This document shows, one piece after another, positions 1 to 7,351 of a stretch of 9,266 nucleotides of DNA. The DNA is from an uncultured Planctomycetaceae bacterium (GTDB lineage Bacteria; Planctomycetota; Planctomycetia; Pirellulales; Lacipirellulaceae), in contig CALMBE010000389.1 in the NCBI GenBank assembly GCA_937860165.1, forward strand, positions 1-9,266. Direction: 5' to 3'. The position numbers were made by a program, and so were the translations under genes. Every line of letters begins with the position of its first letter. Position 1 is the first letter of the stretch. The notes beneath the pieces were generated by a model. It was not told the DNA's origin, made no database searches, and was given only the letters and a program-made list of their open reading frames with translations.

Positions 1-267
1 GGGGCGATGTTAAGATGGGCAGCGACTGAGGCCTGGAGCGGTTTCCGGCTCAACCCAAATGGGAAATGTCGGTTTAGTACTCCCTAACAAATTCAGGCGA
101 ACCTCGGCGAGTGGTATTTGTCGACGCTGCTGTTTGAAGGATTAAGGGGTTGAAGTGTTGGTGCAACGAGAGATCAGCACGGTCGATCTTCATAGCAAAG
201 CCTTTGTCAGACATCTCAGAACACCTGAAAACATTCTCGAATCTATTGGTTGTGGAAGGAGAATTCC
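1..267. other. Upstream region with no recognisable gene
   Basis: I see no convincing gene here. Short open frames exist, but they run into the adaptor gene in another frame and resemble no family. The stretch should hold the promoter of the efflux operon. I looked for a -35/-10 pair: a TTGTCA at 204-209 has no acceptable -10 at the right distance, so no promoter is called. No dyad typical of a CueR-type or CsoR-type operator stands out by eye. An outer-membrane channel gene (CusC/TolC type), if present in the operon, would have to lie further upstream. Confidence 0.5.
256..261 (+). promoter_or_regulatory. Ribosome binding site of the CusB-like gene
   Basis: AAGGAG lies six bases before the ATG at 268. 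It fixes the start there rather than at the in-frame TTG at 250, which would add only six residues and has no such site. Confidence 0.75.
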
Positions 268-2370
268 ATGCGCGGCAGTAATAGCAACCCGCTCAGGCGC
301 GAGCCGATCGACGAGGAGCCTCTTCCCGACGACGAGGGAGGCTTGCGCGCCCCACCTGATTTGCACGGATGGCGGAAAGCCTGGTGGTGGTTCGACTTCA
401 TAATCCTTGTGAAGCTGGCGCGCTTGCGCTTCATTGGCATTCTATTTGTCATCGGCCTCATTATTACGCAATGGGATACGCTCACCGCGTATTACGACCG
501 GTGGACCAGACCAGCCGACGGGGCTGAAGCGACCAGCTCTGATGTCGAATATTTCTGCCCGATGCATCCGACGGTGGTCCGTGACAACAATAAGGAAAAA
601 TGCCCGATCTGTTTTATGCCTCTGTCCAAGCGCAAGAAGAGCTCCGGACAGCCCGAGGCCTTGCCCGCGGGTATTGTGAATCGCGTCCAGCTTACGCCGT
701 ATCGGGTTGTGCTGGCTGGTGTTCAAACCTGGCCCGTCGATTTCTATCCTCTGGCGAAGGAAATCACGGCTGTTGGTTACGTGGAATTCAATGAGCGCGG
801 TCAGCGAACCGTTTCGGCGCGCGTAGCCGGTCGGATTGACAAGCTCTATGCCAATGAAACGGGACGAATGGTCGAGGCAGGCGACGAATTGGCTTTGCTC
901 TACAGCCCCGACTTCCTCGTGACCGTCGAGAACCTTCTCAATGCACAGCGCAGCAACAACCAGGGATTACTGGAAGGCGCTCGCACTCGGTTGGAACTGT
1001 TGGGAATCGACGATGAGCAAATCAAGGAAATCCTTGCGGCAGGCAAGTCGAACACCCACCTGAAGATTCGCTCTCCCATCACTGGTCACGTCATCAACAA
1101 GTACATCCGCGAAGGGCAGTACGTCGAGGAAGGAACGCCGCTCTACGAAGTGGCTGACCTCTCGACGGTTTGGATTCAGGCTCAAGTCTATGAAGACGAT
1201 ATGACGTTCCTACCAGTCGGTTTGGACAATTCGAGGCCGACCCAGGCGAATGGCTTGGAGGTCACCGCCACTACGCGGGCAGATCCCAACGAAGAGTTCC
1301 ATGGCAAGTTGGCTTTTATCTACCCGCATGTGGACCAGGACACCCGTACTGTTACCGTGCGATTCGAAGTGGATAACCCATACCCGCACAAACTTCGACC
1401 GGGCAGTACAGCCAATGTGACGCTACGCATCCAGCCCGATCAATTGCCGATGCTATCGAGCGGAAGCAATGATCCCGTACGCCATGAAATGCTCAGCCAA
1501 GGAAAGGTATTGGCGGTGCCGGAGAGTGCCGTCATCGACACCGGTAGTCAACGCATTGTGTATCGAGAGTCCTCGCCGGGGACTTTTGAAGGGGTGGAAG
1601 TGAAGCTCGGCCCGCGAATGTCCGGCACCCAAGGCGAGGTCTTGTACCCCGTTCTGAGCGGCTTGGAGCAGGGTGACATGATAGTAACGAGCGGCTCGTT
1701 TCTCGTGGATGCCGAGACACGGCTTAACCCGGCCGCCGGCTCCATCTATTTTGGTGGCAGCGGTGGATCACAAGGAAAGCAAGGGACCGTCACGGTAGTT
1801 CGTCCGACGACGCCTGATGATCCCAATGCCAAGATCGAAGCGGCACTGGCCAAACTGTCGCCCGCGGACCGCAAACTGGCCGAAACTCAAAAGTTCTGTC
1901 CCGTGCTGCCCGACAGTCGTCTCGGCGGCATGGGTACTCCCGTGAAATTGACGGTGGACGGGCAGCCGGTTTTTGTCTGCTGTAGCGGCTGTACGAAGAA
2001 GGCGCTTGCCAATCCCAAGGCGACCTTAGCAGCCGTGGAACTTTTGAAAGCAGACAAACCCGCCGTTGATGAAGCCCAGGATAGCGCCACGAAATCGTCC
2101 CCGAGTAACGTAGAAGATCCTGACATTAGTGCTGCCTTGGAAGAGCTGTCACCGGCTGATCGCGATCTTGCCAGAGCGCAGCGTTTCTGCCCTGTGCTCG
2201 ACGAGAGTCGTCTCGGTTCGATGGGGCCACCCGTCAAAGTGATGATCGAAGGTCAGCCCGTGTTCTTGTGCTGCGTCGGTTGTCAGGAAAAAGCACTGAA
2301 GAATCCCCAGGCGACTTTAGCCAGAGTCGGGGAATTGAAACGAGCCCAAGCGGGTTCATTACAAAAGTAA
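268..2370 (+). CDS. cusB: CusB-like RND efflux adaptor with heavy-metal-binding motif and two C-terminal Cys-rich repeats
   Basis: Periplasmic membrane-fusion adaptor (700 aa) that would link a CusA-type pump to an outer-membrane channel and pass it Cu(I)/Ag(I). Residues 1-52 are hydrophilic, acidic at first; 53-69 form one transmembrane anchor in place of a cleaved signal peptide. Residues 95-119 are a heavy-metal-binding motif (CPMHP, then CPIC at 112-115), with Phe in the CPxCGM glycine position. Residues 182-298 contain the split lipoyl/barrel-sandwich halves (ARVAGRIDKLY and IRSPITGHVINKYIREGQ) around a short helical hairpin (about 217-262). The beta-barrel is about 300-388, and the membrane-proximal part runs to about 505. 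Two repeats follow at 518-594 and 617-691, each C-x26-CC-x2-C. Typical CusB is about 400 aa, so both ends are extended. It is first in the operon, 11 bases before the lipoprotein gene. The adaptor family is certain; the Cu/Ag substrate is inferred from the motif and the neighbouring pump. Confidence 0.93.
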   Translation: MRGSNSNPLRREPIDEEPLPDDEGGLRAPPDLHGWRKAWWWFDFIILVKLARLRFIGILFVIGLIITQWDTLTAYYDRWTRPADGAEATSSDVEYFCPMHPTVVRDNNKEKCPICFMPLSKRKKSSGQPEALPAGIVNRVQLTPYRVVLAGVQTWPVDFYPLAKEITAVGYVEFNERGQRTVSARVAGRIDKLYANETGRMVEAGDELALLYSPDFLVTVENLLNAQRSNNQGLLEGARTRLELLGIDDEQIKEILAAGKSNTHLKIRSPITGHVINKYIREGQYVEEGTPLYEVADLSTVWIQAQVYEDDMTFLPVGLDNSRPTQANGLEVTATTRADPNEEFHGKLAFIYPHVDQDTRTVTVRFEVDNPYPHKLRPGSTANVTLRIQPDQLPMLSSGSNDPVRHEMLSQGKVLAVPESAVIDTGSQRIVYRESSPGTFEGVEVKLGPRMSGTQGEVLYPVLSGLEQGDMIVTSGSFLVDAETRLNPAAGSIYFGGSGGSQGKQGTVTVVRPTTPDDPNAKIEAALAKLSPADRKLAETQKFCPVLPDSRLGGMGTPVKLTVDGQPVFVCCSGCTKKALANPKATLAAVELLKADKPAVDEAQDSATKSSPSNVEDPDISAALEELSPADRDLARAQRFCPVLDESRLGSMGPPVKVMIEGQPVFLCCVGCQEKALKNPQATLARVGELKRAQAGSLQK
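550..624 (+). other. Heavy-metal-binding motif region in the CusB-like protein
   Basis: Encodes residues 95-119 with Cys97, Met99, His100, Cys112 and Cys115, the ligand pattern of the small heavy-metal-binding domain often found at the N-terminus of CusB proteins and copper ATPases. It sits about 25 residues after the membrane anchor, so it should be periplasmic and near the pump entrance. The family form CPxCGM is CPICFM here. Confidence 0.8.
1819..2049 (+). repeat. Cys-rich metal-binding-like repeat, copy 1 (inside CusB-like gene)
   Basis: 77-residue unit, residues 518-594. It opens with DP, followed by a helix containing LSPADR. Then come FCPV (Cys544), a beta-rich LGGMGTPVKL...GQPVF stretch, CCSGC (Cys571, 572, 575) and a closing ALANP..TLA helix. 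The Cys spacing C-x26-CC-x2-C suggests a treble-clef/TRASH- or YHS-like metal site. That fold is an inference from the pattern. Confidence 0.85.
2116..2340 (+). repeat. Cys-rich metal-binding-like repeat, copy 2 (inside CusB-like gene)
   Basis: 75-residue unit, residues 617-691, clearly homologous to copy 1 (LSPADR, RFCPVL, LGSMGPPVKV, GQPVFLCC, NPQATLA). Cys641, 668, 669 and 672 keep exactly the same spacing. The centre is closer to copy 3 in the lipoprotein than to copy 1: the PVKVMIEG stretch is identical in 2 and 3. This suggests the separate gene arose by duplication from this end of the adaptor gene, or the reverse. Confidence 0.87.
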
Positions 2371-2375
2371 AGGAG
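2371..2375 (+). promoter_or_regulatory. Ribosome binding site of the lipoprotein gene
   Basis: AGGAG directly follows the adaptor's TAA stop and lies six bases before the ATG at 2382. It shows that the signal-peptide frame is, or was, a real translated gene coupled to the adaptor. Confidence 0.7.
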
Positions 2376-2381
2376 TAAGAC

Positions 2382-2760
2382 ATGCGCCAATTGAGTTTCA
2401 TATTTTTGGCGATGCTTGTTTCTATCGCACTTGTAGGTTGCAGCCAGGAAACTTCGACGACTAATGAGGCAACCACTGGAATGACTGAAATCTGACACGC
2501 ATGTCAAAGTTGATCCCGAAATAACCGCCGCACTGGCGGAGCTTTCGGCAGATGATCATGTGTTAGCGATAGCTCAAAAGTTCTGCGCGGTCGAGCCGGA
2601 AAACCTACTGGGTTCGATGGGCGCGCCAGTGAAAGTGATGATTGAAGGGGAGCCAGTGTTTTTGTGTTGTGCGGGCTGTGAAGAGTCGGCGCTAGTCGAT
2701 CCACAAAAGACATTGGCGAGCGCCCACAAGCTCAAAGCAGCGAGCGAGACGGGACAATAA
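2382..2760 (+). pseudogene. Small periplasmic lipoprotein with one Cys-rich repeat, split by a one-base frameshift
   Basis: The ATG at 2382 (good RBS) starts a lipoprotein signal peptide: a charged start, a hydrophobic core and the lipobox LVGC (Cys20). This frame stops at TGA 2493-2495 after 37 residues. One base off, an open frame runs from 2485 to the TAA at 2758-2760 and encodes the third Cys-rich repeat (2512-2736). Its only usual start codon is GTG 2560, which would cut the repeat. Removing one A from 2488-2490 joins both halves into a 125-aa lipoprotein with no other change. The gene lies between adaptor and pump, so the product would be a lipid-anchored periplasmic metal-binding partner. 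The break may be a sequencing error, a real mutation or recoding. The repeat half is free of stops and well conserved, which favours an error or a recent event. Confidence 0.8.
2512..2736 (+). repeat. Cys-rich metal-binding-like repeat, copy 3 (in the lipoprotein gene)
   Basis: 75-residue unit homologous to the two copies in the adaptor: LS.DD, KFCAV, LGSMGAPVKV, GEPVFLCCAGC and a final TLA..HKLK helix. The C-x26-CC-x2-C spacing is unchanged, although the Pro after the first Cys is Ala here. DNA identity is clearly lower than protein similarity, so the duplication is not recent. Confidence 0.85.
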
Positions 2761-2788
2761 CCATCCCGTTGCCCAATTAGGTCTTTCC

Positions 2789-5700
2789 ATGATCGAAAAA
2801 CTCATCGAACTCTCGATTCGCAACCGGTTCTTGGTGTTGATCCTCGCGGCTGCGCTGACGGTCGCCGGCATCTACGCGATGCTCAACACGCCAGTGGATG
2901 CGATTCCCGATTTGAGCGAGAACCAGGTCATCGTCTTCACCGATTGGATGGGACGCAGCCCCCGGGAGATCGAGGACCAGATCACGTATCCGCTCTCGCG
3001 CAAATTGCAGGGATTGGCTGGCGTGAAAGCGGTGCGTTCATCGTCGGAATTTAATTTCTCGATGATCACGATCATCTTCAACGACGATATCGACTTTTAC
3101 TTCGCGCGGCAGCGGGTCACCGAAAAGCTCAGCCAAGCGAATACGTTCCTGCCGGCGGGTGTTGTCCCCTATTTGGCCCCCGACGCGACGGCGCTGGGGC
3201 AAATTTTTTGGTACACGGTCGAAACCAGCCCAGCGAATCCCATCGACTCGGGACGACTCTGGGCGCTTAATAAGTTCTACATTGGCCCACAAATCAACGC
3301 CGCTCAAGGTGTATCCGATGTAGCCATCGTGGGCGGCACTCCCCTGGAGTACCAGATCGACGTGCGGCCCGAGGACTTGCGGGCCTACGGCATCACCTTG
3401 GGAGAGGTGTTTGCCGCGGTGGCCGGGAGCAACATGCCCGCGGGCGGCGGTGTCGTCCAGAAGAACAATGCTGAATATATCGTGCGGGGCGTGGGCTGGA
3501 TCAAGAACAAGCACGACATCGAAGACACGGTCATCAAGGAAATCAAGGGGACGCCGATCTACGTTAAGACGCTTGCCACGGTGCAACTCGGAACGCAGTT
3601 CCGCCGCAGCGTTTATGAAAAGGATGGCAACGAAGTCACCGGCGGGGCCGTGCTCATGCGGCATGGGGAAAATCCACTGGCCGTCACGGAACGCGTCAAG
3701 GAAAAGATTCAAGAGCTACAGCCCGGTCTGCCGGCGGGAGTCCACATCGTTGCAGCCTACGACCGCACGCGATTGATTCACGGGGCCATCCATACGCTGA
3801 CGGAAGTTATGTGGCACGAGATGGTGATCGCCTCGTTGGCGATTTTGCTCATTCTGATGCACGTTCGCAGTGTATTCGTGATTTGCGTGACGTTGCCGCT
3901 GGCAGTGCTGTTTTCGTTTTTGATGATGTGGCTGTTGCGGCAACTAGGGATCATCGACATTCAGGCCAATATCATGTCGCTGGCCGGCATCACGATTTCC
4001 ATTGGCATCCTGGTGGACCAAGCCATCGTGATGACCGAGAACGCCACGCACACTTTGAAGCAGCATTTTGGCGACAAGCCGGTCACGGGCGACATCCGCG
4101 AATTGGTGATTGGACCCTGCCGCACCGTGGGACGACCGATATTCTTCTCAGTGATGATTATGCTCCTGTCGTTTATCCCCGTGTTCATGCTGAGCGGTCG
4201 TGAAGGAAAACTGTTTCACCCGCTGGCGTTCACCAAGAGTTTTGCCATGCTCGGCGTGGCGCTCATTTCCATGACGCTGGTGCCCGCGCTCATTCCCACG
4301 TTCATTAAAGGCCGGATTCGTAGCGAAGAAGAAAACTGGATCGTTCGCAGTTTTATCAATATCTACAAACCGCTACTCACCTGGGCGCTGCCACGTCGAA
4401 ATCTGGTGATGTGGATGTTCGCCGTACTCTTGGTGCTGGCGGCGGGAATGTTTCCACTCCAAGCCGTCGTCGGCCAAGGGGCGTCGGAAACCGCCTGGAA
4501 GAACACCTTTCTGCTGGTCTTCGCCTTGGTAACTTCCCTCACGGTGATTCTCACGACAGGAAAGGAATACGGGCTGCGAAAGGGTTTTCTGTTCTTTGTC
4601 TCGACATGGGCCTTACTGCTTCTCGCCGCCGGATTGGCTTGGATCGGCATGCGACTCAACTTCATCACCATACCTCTGCCGCTCGTCGGTAACTTCGAAT
4701 TCCTCAAATGGCTGTTCTATACGTTTGCCGCTGGGGCGATTGTCGTCTTGTACTGGATGGGCTTTCGCAGCCAAAGCCTTGTCATTTGGCGGACCGTGTC
4801 TTTGGTCAGCCTGGTGCTCATCGGGCTCTGGGCCTATTCGTTCCCCAAGATTGGCGTGGCGTTTATGCCGGCGCTCGATGAAGGGGCGACGCTCGATATG
4901 CCCGTCACTGTGCCTCGGGCGAGCGTGACCCAGGCGGTCGACGACCTCAAGGCCCGCGACGCACTCTTGCGCGGCTTTCCGGAAGTGGAGTCCGTGATCG
5001 GCAAGGCGGGACGTGCTGATACTCCCACCGACCCCGCACCGCTCGATATGGTGGAAACATTCGTCAACTACCGGCCCAAGGAGTTATGGCCGAAGCGGGT
5101 GTTGAAATATCCCGATGCGGCCGACCAGACTCGCCGGGTTCTTGACACTCTGGTGCAACAGGGATTTGTCGACTCTCCCCCGAACGACGATGACGCCGAG
5201 AGTTTTATCAACGATGCTAGCCAAAAGGCGCTGGAACGCTTCGACGAAGCCCTGCGTGAGCTAGCCTTATTGCGATACACTGAGTTTGAGCAGGAATTGC
5301 CGACGGAACTAACCCGGCATGGCATCGAGGACGTTATTCATCGTCTTGAGGAATCCGGAGACTTGACTTGGCCGACGGGCACGGACGAATCGCAGGAAAT
5401 TGACGTGTTGGTGAAGGCGTTAACGCCGAAGTATGGTCCCTGGCTTGTTGAGGCTCCGGCGCTCGAAGACGTAACGCAACTCAGCCAGGACGTAGTCGGC
5501 GATTTGGCCGAGAAGGGAGCGATTGCCGATGCCGTGACCGCCTCGGAATTGAAGCAGTCCTGGTCAGCCGGCGTCGCCAGTGGACTCGGCGAATTCTTTG
5601 GTTCTGAGCGAGAGACGCTGGCCAGTGCGTTACTCGACGACATGATTGAGGAACGCACCAGACTGTGGCGCGAACGAGTGCATCAAATCAATCGGGAGTT

Positions 5701-7351
5701 ATTGGATCGCGGCACCGAGGCGTTCACTTGGTATGCGTTGGAAGAAGTGATCAAAGGCGCGGGAAACGTCTCTCTCTTAAACGGCGCATCACGGAAAAAG
5801 GAATCCAAACAATTTGCCGAGCAAGCGATCAAGACCCAGCTTGGCAAGGAATACGATCAGTCTGCAATGCAACCATTTTTTGCCCTGCGTGAGCAATTGG
5901 AAAAGCCGTTCAAAGACGAGGTGTTTCTGTGGCCCCGCCAGACTGGCCCCAAGGGAGACCTGGTGGACGACGAAATGGGACGTGTGTTGCAGGTACCGGG
6001 GTGGAGCAACATCTTTACGCAGCCGATCATCAACCGCATTGAAATGCTCTCCACGGGCGTGCGGACCGACATCGGCGTCAAGGTGTTCGGGCCGGATCTC
6101 GAAACTATCGACCTTGTGTGCAAGGAAATCGAGGCCGCTCTCACGCCGATCAGTGGCGCCCGCGACACGCTCGCTGCCCCCATCATGGGCAAGGGATACG
6201 TGCAGATTGACATCCACCGCGAAGCAGCCGCCCGCTATGGAATTTCCGTCGAAGACATCCAGAACGAGATTGAAGTTGCTATAGCAGGTCGCGCCGTGAC
6301 GTTCACGGTCGAGAAGCGCGACCGTTTCCCGGTGCGAATTCGTTATGCGCGGGCCGACCGCAAAGACGAGGAAAGTATCCGACGCTTGCTGGTGAGTGTC
6401 GGCAGCATGGGCGGCACGTCGGCTGGTGGTTCAAGCTCGATGACACCGACAGCGATGGGCGGAACTGCGACGACCACTCCGACAGACCAGAATGGCCACG
6501 CGGCAACGCCAGCCCACGCCGCCAAGGGTAAGCCGCTGATTCCCTTGAGTGCCGTAGCCGAGGTGCGGATCGTCGAAGGGCCAGCCATGATTAAGAGCGA
6601 AAATGGTCGGCTCTTAAACTACGTCACGCTTAACGTCCGCGGCCGCGACATTGTCGGTTTCGTAGACGAAGCCCAACGGGTGGTCGCTCAAAAAGTGAAG
6701 CTCCCCGAAGGCGTGCATATCGAATGGAGCGGCGAGTTTGAACACCAAGTGCGAGCCGCACGGACCTTGCGATTCGTTTTCCCGGCGGTGATCGTTCTGA
6801 TCTTTATCATTCTCTACATGACGTACAACGACCTAGCCGACGCGGGGCTGATGATGCTGGCCGTGCCCGAGGCTCTGGCCGGTGGCGCGTTCTTCATGTA
6901 CTTGTTTCCCAAGATCATGCAAGGCTGGGACGCACCGCCGATGGATTTCAGCGTCGCAGTCTGGGTCGGTTTCATCGCTTGCTTCGGCATGGCAACCGAG
7001 ACCGGCATTATCATGTTGGTCTACTTGCGCGAAGCCATCGAGAAACGTGGTGGGCTGGAGAACATCAAATCGCTCGAAGAGCTCCGCCAAGCGGTAATCG
7101 AGGGGGCCGTGCATCGACTGCGACCGAAACTGCTCACCGAAGGTGTAGCGATTATCGCCATTTTTCCAATGGTGTTTGCCACGGGCGTAGGCGGTGAAAT
7201 CCTGGCACCGATGGCCCTGCCCGTGCTGGGGGGCTTGTTGATTTCGGACGAGGTTGTTGACCTGTTCCTCCCGGTGCGGTTCTACTGGGTTCGCCGTGCC
7301 CGGTGGCTGAAGCTACATGGTCGCGGTTACCAATCACGCATTACAACGTAA
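2789..7351 (+). CDS. cusA: CusA-like heavy-metal RND efflux pump, enlarged form
   Basis: Inner-membrane proton-driven transporter (1520 aa; E. coli CusA is about 1047) exporting Cu(I)/Ag(I) via the adaptor. The start begins MIEKLIELSIRNRF, typical of the family, behind a weak AGG. TM1 is about 13-32, followed by the first porter lobe and TM2-TM6 (about 344-509). Asp410 (ILVDQAIVM), Glu1404 (MATETGI) and Lys1447 (RPKLLT) match the E. coli proton-relay Asp405, Glu939 and Lys984. Met704, Met754 (APLDMVET) and Met1086 (NRIEMLSTG) match the substrate triad Met573/623/672, which favours Cu/Ag over Zn/Co. TM8-TM12 lie at about 1328-1498, ending in PVLGGLLISDEV. Three additions stand out: extra TM helices (538-664), a charged insert (774-1051) and a Met/His-containing loop (1205-1248). 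The frame is unbroken and all core motifs are present, so the gene looks functional. Confidence 0.95.
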   Translation: MIEKLIELSIRNRFLVLILAAALTVAGIYAMLNTPVDAIPDLSENQVIVFTDWMGRSPREIEDQITYPLSRKLQGLAGVKAVRSSSEFNFSMITIIFNDDIDFYFARQRVTEKLSQANTFLPAGVVPYLAPDATALGQIFWYTVETSPANPIDSGRLWALNKFYIGPQINAAQGVSDVAIVGGTPLEYQIDVRPEDLRAYGITLGEVFAAVAGSNMPAGGGVVQKNNAEYIVRGVGWIKNKHDIEDTVIKEIKGTPIYVKTLATVQLGTQFRRSVYEKDGNEVTGGAVLMRHGENPLAVTERVKEKIQELQPGLPAGVHIVAAYDRTRLIHGAIHTLTEVMWHEMVIASLAILLILMHVRSVFVICVTLPLAVLFSFLMMWLLRQLGIIDIQANIMSLAGITISIGILVDQAIVMTENATHTLKQHFGDKPVTGDIRELVIGPCRTVGRPIFFSVMIMLLSFIPVFMLSGREGKLFHPLAFTKSFAMLGVALISMTLVPALIPTFIKGRIRSEEENWIVRSFINIYKPLLTWALPRRNLVMWMFAVLLVLAAGMFPLQAVVGQGASETAWKNTFLLVFALVTSLTVILTTGKEYGLRKGFLFFVSTWALLLLAAGLAWIGMRLNFITIPLPLVGNFEFLKWLFYTFAAGAIVVLYWMGFRSQSLVIWRTVSLVSLVLIGLWAYSFPKIGVAFMPALDEGATLDMPVTVPRASVTQAVDDLKARDALLRGFPEVESVIGKAGRADTPTDPAPLDMVETFVNYRPKELWPKRVLKYPDAADQTRRVLDTLVQQGFVDSPPNDDDAESFINDASQKALERFDEALRELALLRYTEFEQELPTELTRHGIEDVIHRLEESGDLTWPTGTDESQEIDVLVKALTPKYGPWLVEAPALEDVTQLSQDVVGDLAEKGAIADAVTASELKQSWSAGVASGLGEFFGSERETLASALLDDMIEERTRLWRERVHQINRELLDRGTEAFTWYALEEVIKGAGNVSLLNGASRKKESKQFAEQAIKTQLGKEYDQSAMQPFFALREQLEKPFKDEVFLWPRQTGPKGDLVDDEMGRVLQVPGWSNIFTQPIINRIEMLSTGVRTDIGVKVFGPDLETIDLVCKEIEAALTPISGARDTLAAPIMGKGYVQIDIHREAAARYGISVEDIQNEIEVAIAGRAVTFTVEKRDRFPVRIRYARADRKDEESIRRLLVSVGSMGGTSAGGSSSMTPTAMGGTATTTPTDQNGHAATPAHAAKGKPLIPLSAVAEVRIVEGPAMIKSENGRLLNYVTLNVRGRDIVGFVDEAQRVVAQKVKLPEGVHIEWSGEFEHQVRAARTLRFVFPAVIVLIFIILYMTYNDLADAGLMMLAVPEALAGGAFFMYLFPKIMQGWDAPPMDFSVAVWVGFIACFGMATETGIIMLVYLREAIEKRGGLENIKSLEELRQAVIEGAVHRLRPKLLTEGVAIIAIFPMVFATGVGGEILAPMALPVLGGLLISDEVVDLFLPVRFYWVRRARWLKLHGRGYQSRITT
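4400..4780 (+). other. Extra transmembrane segment block within CusA
   Basis: Residues 538-664 hold four hydrophobic stretches (about 539-557, 570-589, 599-621 and 638-658). They precede the helix at about 665-685 that aligns with normal TM7 and leads into the conserved PALDEG. In E. coli CusA only one helix occupies this interval. Four added helices would leave the topology of the second half unchanged, giving about 16 in all. Confidence 0.7.
5108..5941 (+). other. Large hydrophilic insertion in the CusA porter domain
   Basis: Residues 774-1051 (about 278 aa) lie between the second and third substrate methionines, where E. coli CusA has only a short loop. The segment is rich in Glu, Asp, Leu, Arg and Ala. 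It looks mostly helical, has no hydrophobic membrane stretch and no Cys. The normal porter sequence resumes at LVDDEMGRVLQVPGW. I recognise no separate domain in it. Confidence 0.7.

Noticed and set aside
204..237. Promoter TTGTCA with downstream AT-rich bases before the adaptor
   Set aside because: No -10 hexamer of reasonable quality occurs 16-18 bases downstream.
155..403. Plus-strand open frame overlapping the adaptor start
   Set aside because: It has no ribosome binding site, no family resemblance, and runs in the wrong frame through the conserved adaptor N-terminus.
1887..2237. Minus-strand open frame of 116 codons over the Cys-rich repeats
   Set aside because: It is the shadow of the duplicated repeat coding sequence; its own internal similarity (TGGPIEPRRLSSSTGQK and TGVPMPPRRLSGSTGQN) only reflects the repeats on the other strand.
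1819..2736. CRISPR-like or recent tandem DNA repeat
   Set aside because: The repeats are protein-level homologues with diverged DNA, 75-77 codons long and coding throughout; no short identical units with spacers occur.
2560..2760. Separate 66-residue gene starting at GTG 2560
   Set aside because: This start would remove the first part of the conserved repeat and has no ribosome binding site; joining to the upstream lipoprotein signal by one base explains the sequence better.
3038..3712. Long open frame of 224 codons on the minus strand inside cusA
   Set aside because: It is antisense to the conserved porter region of cusA, resembles no family and mirrors the codon pattern of the plus-strand gene.
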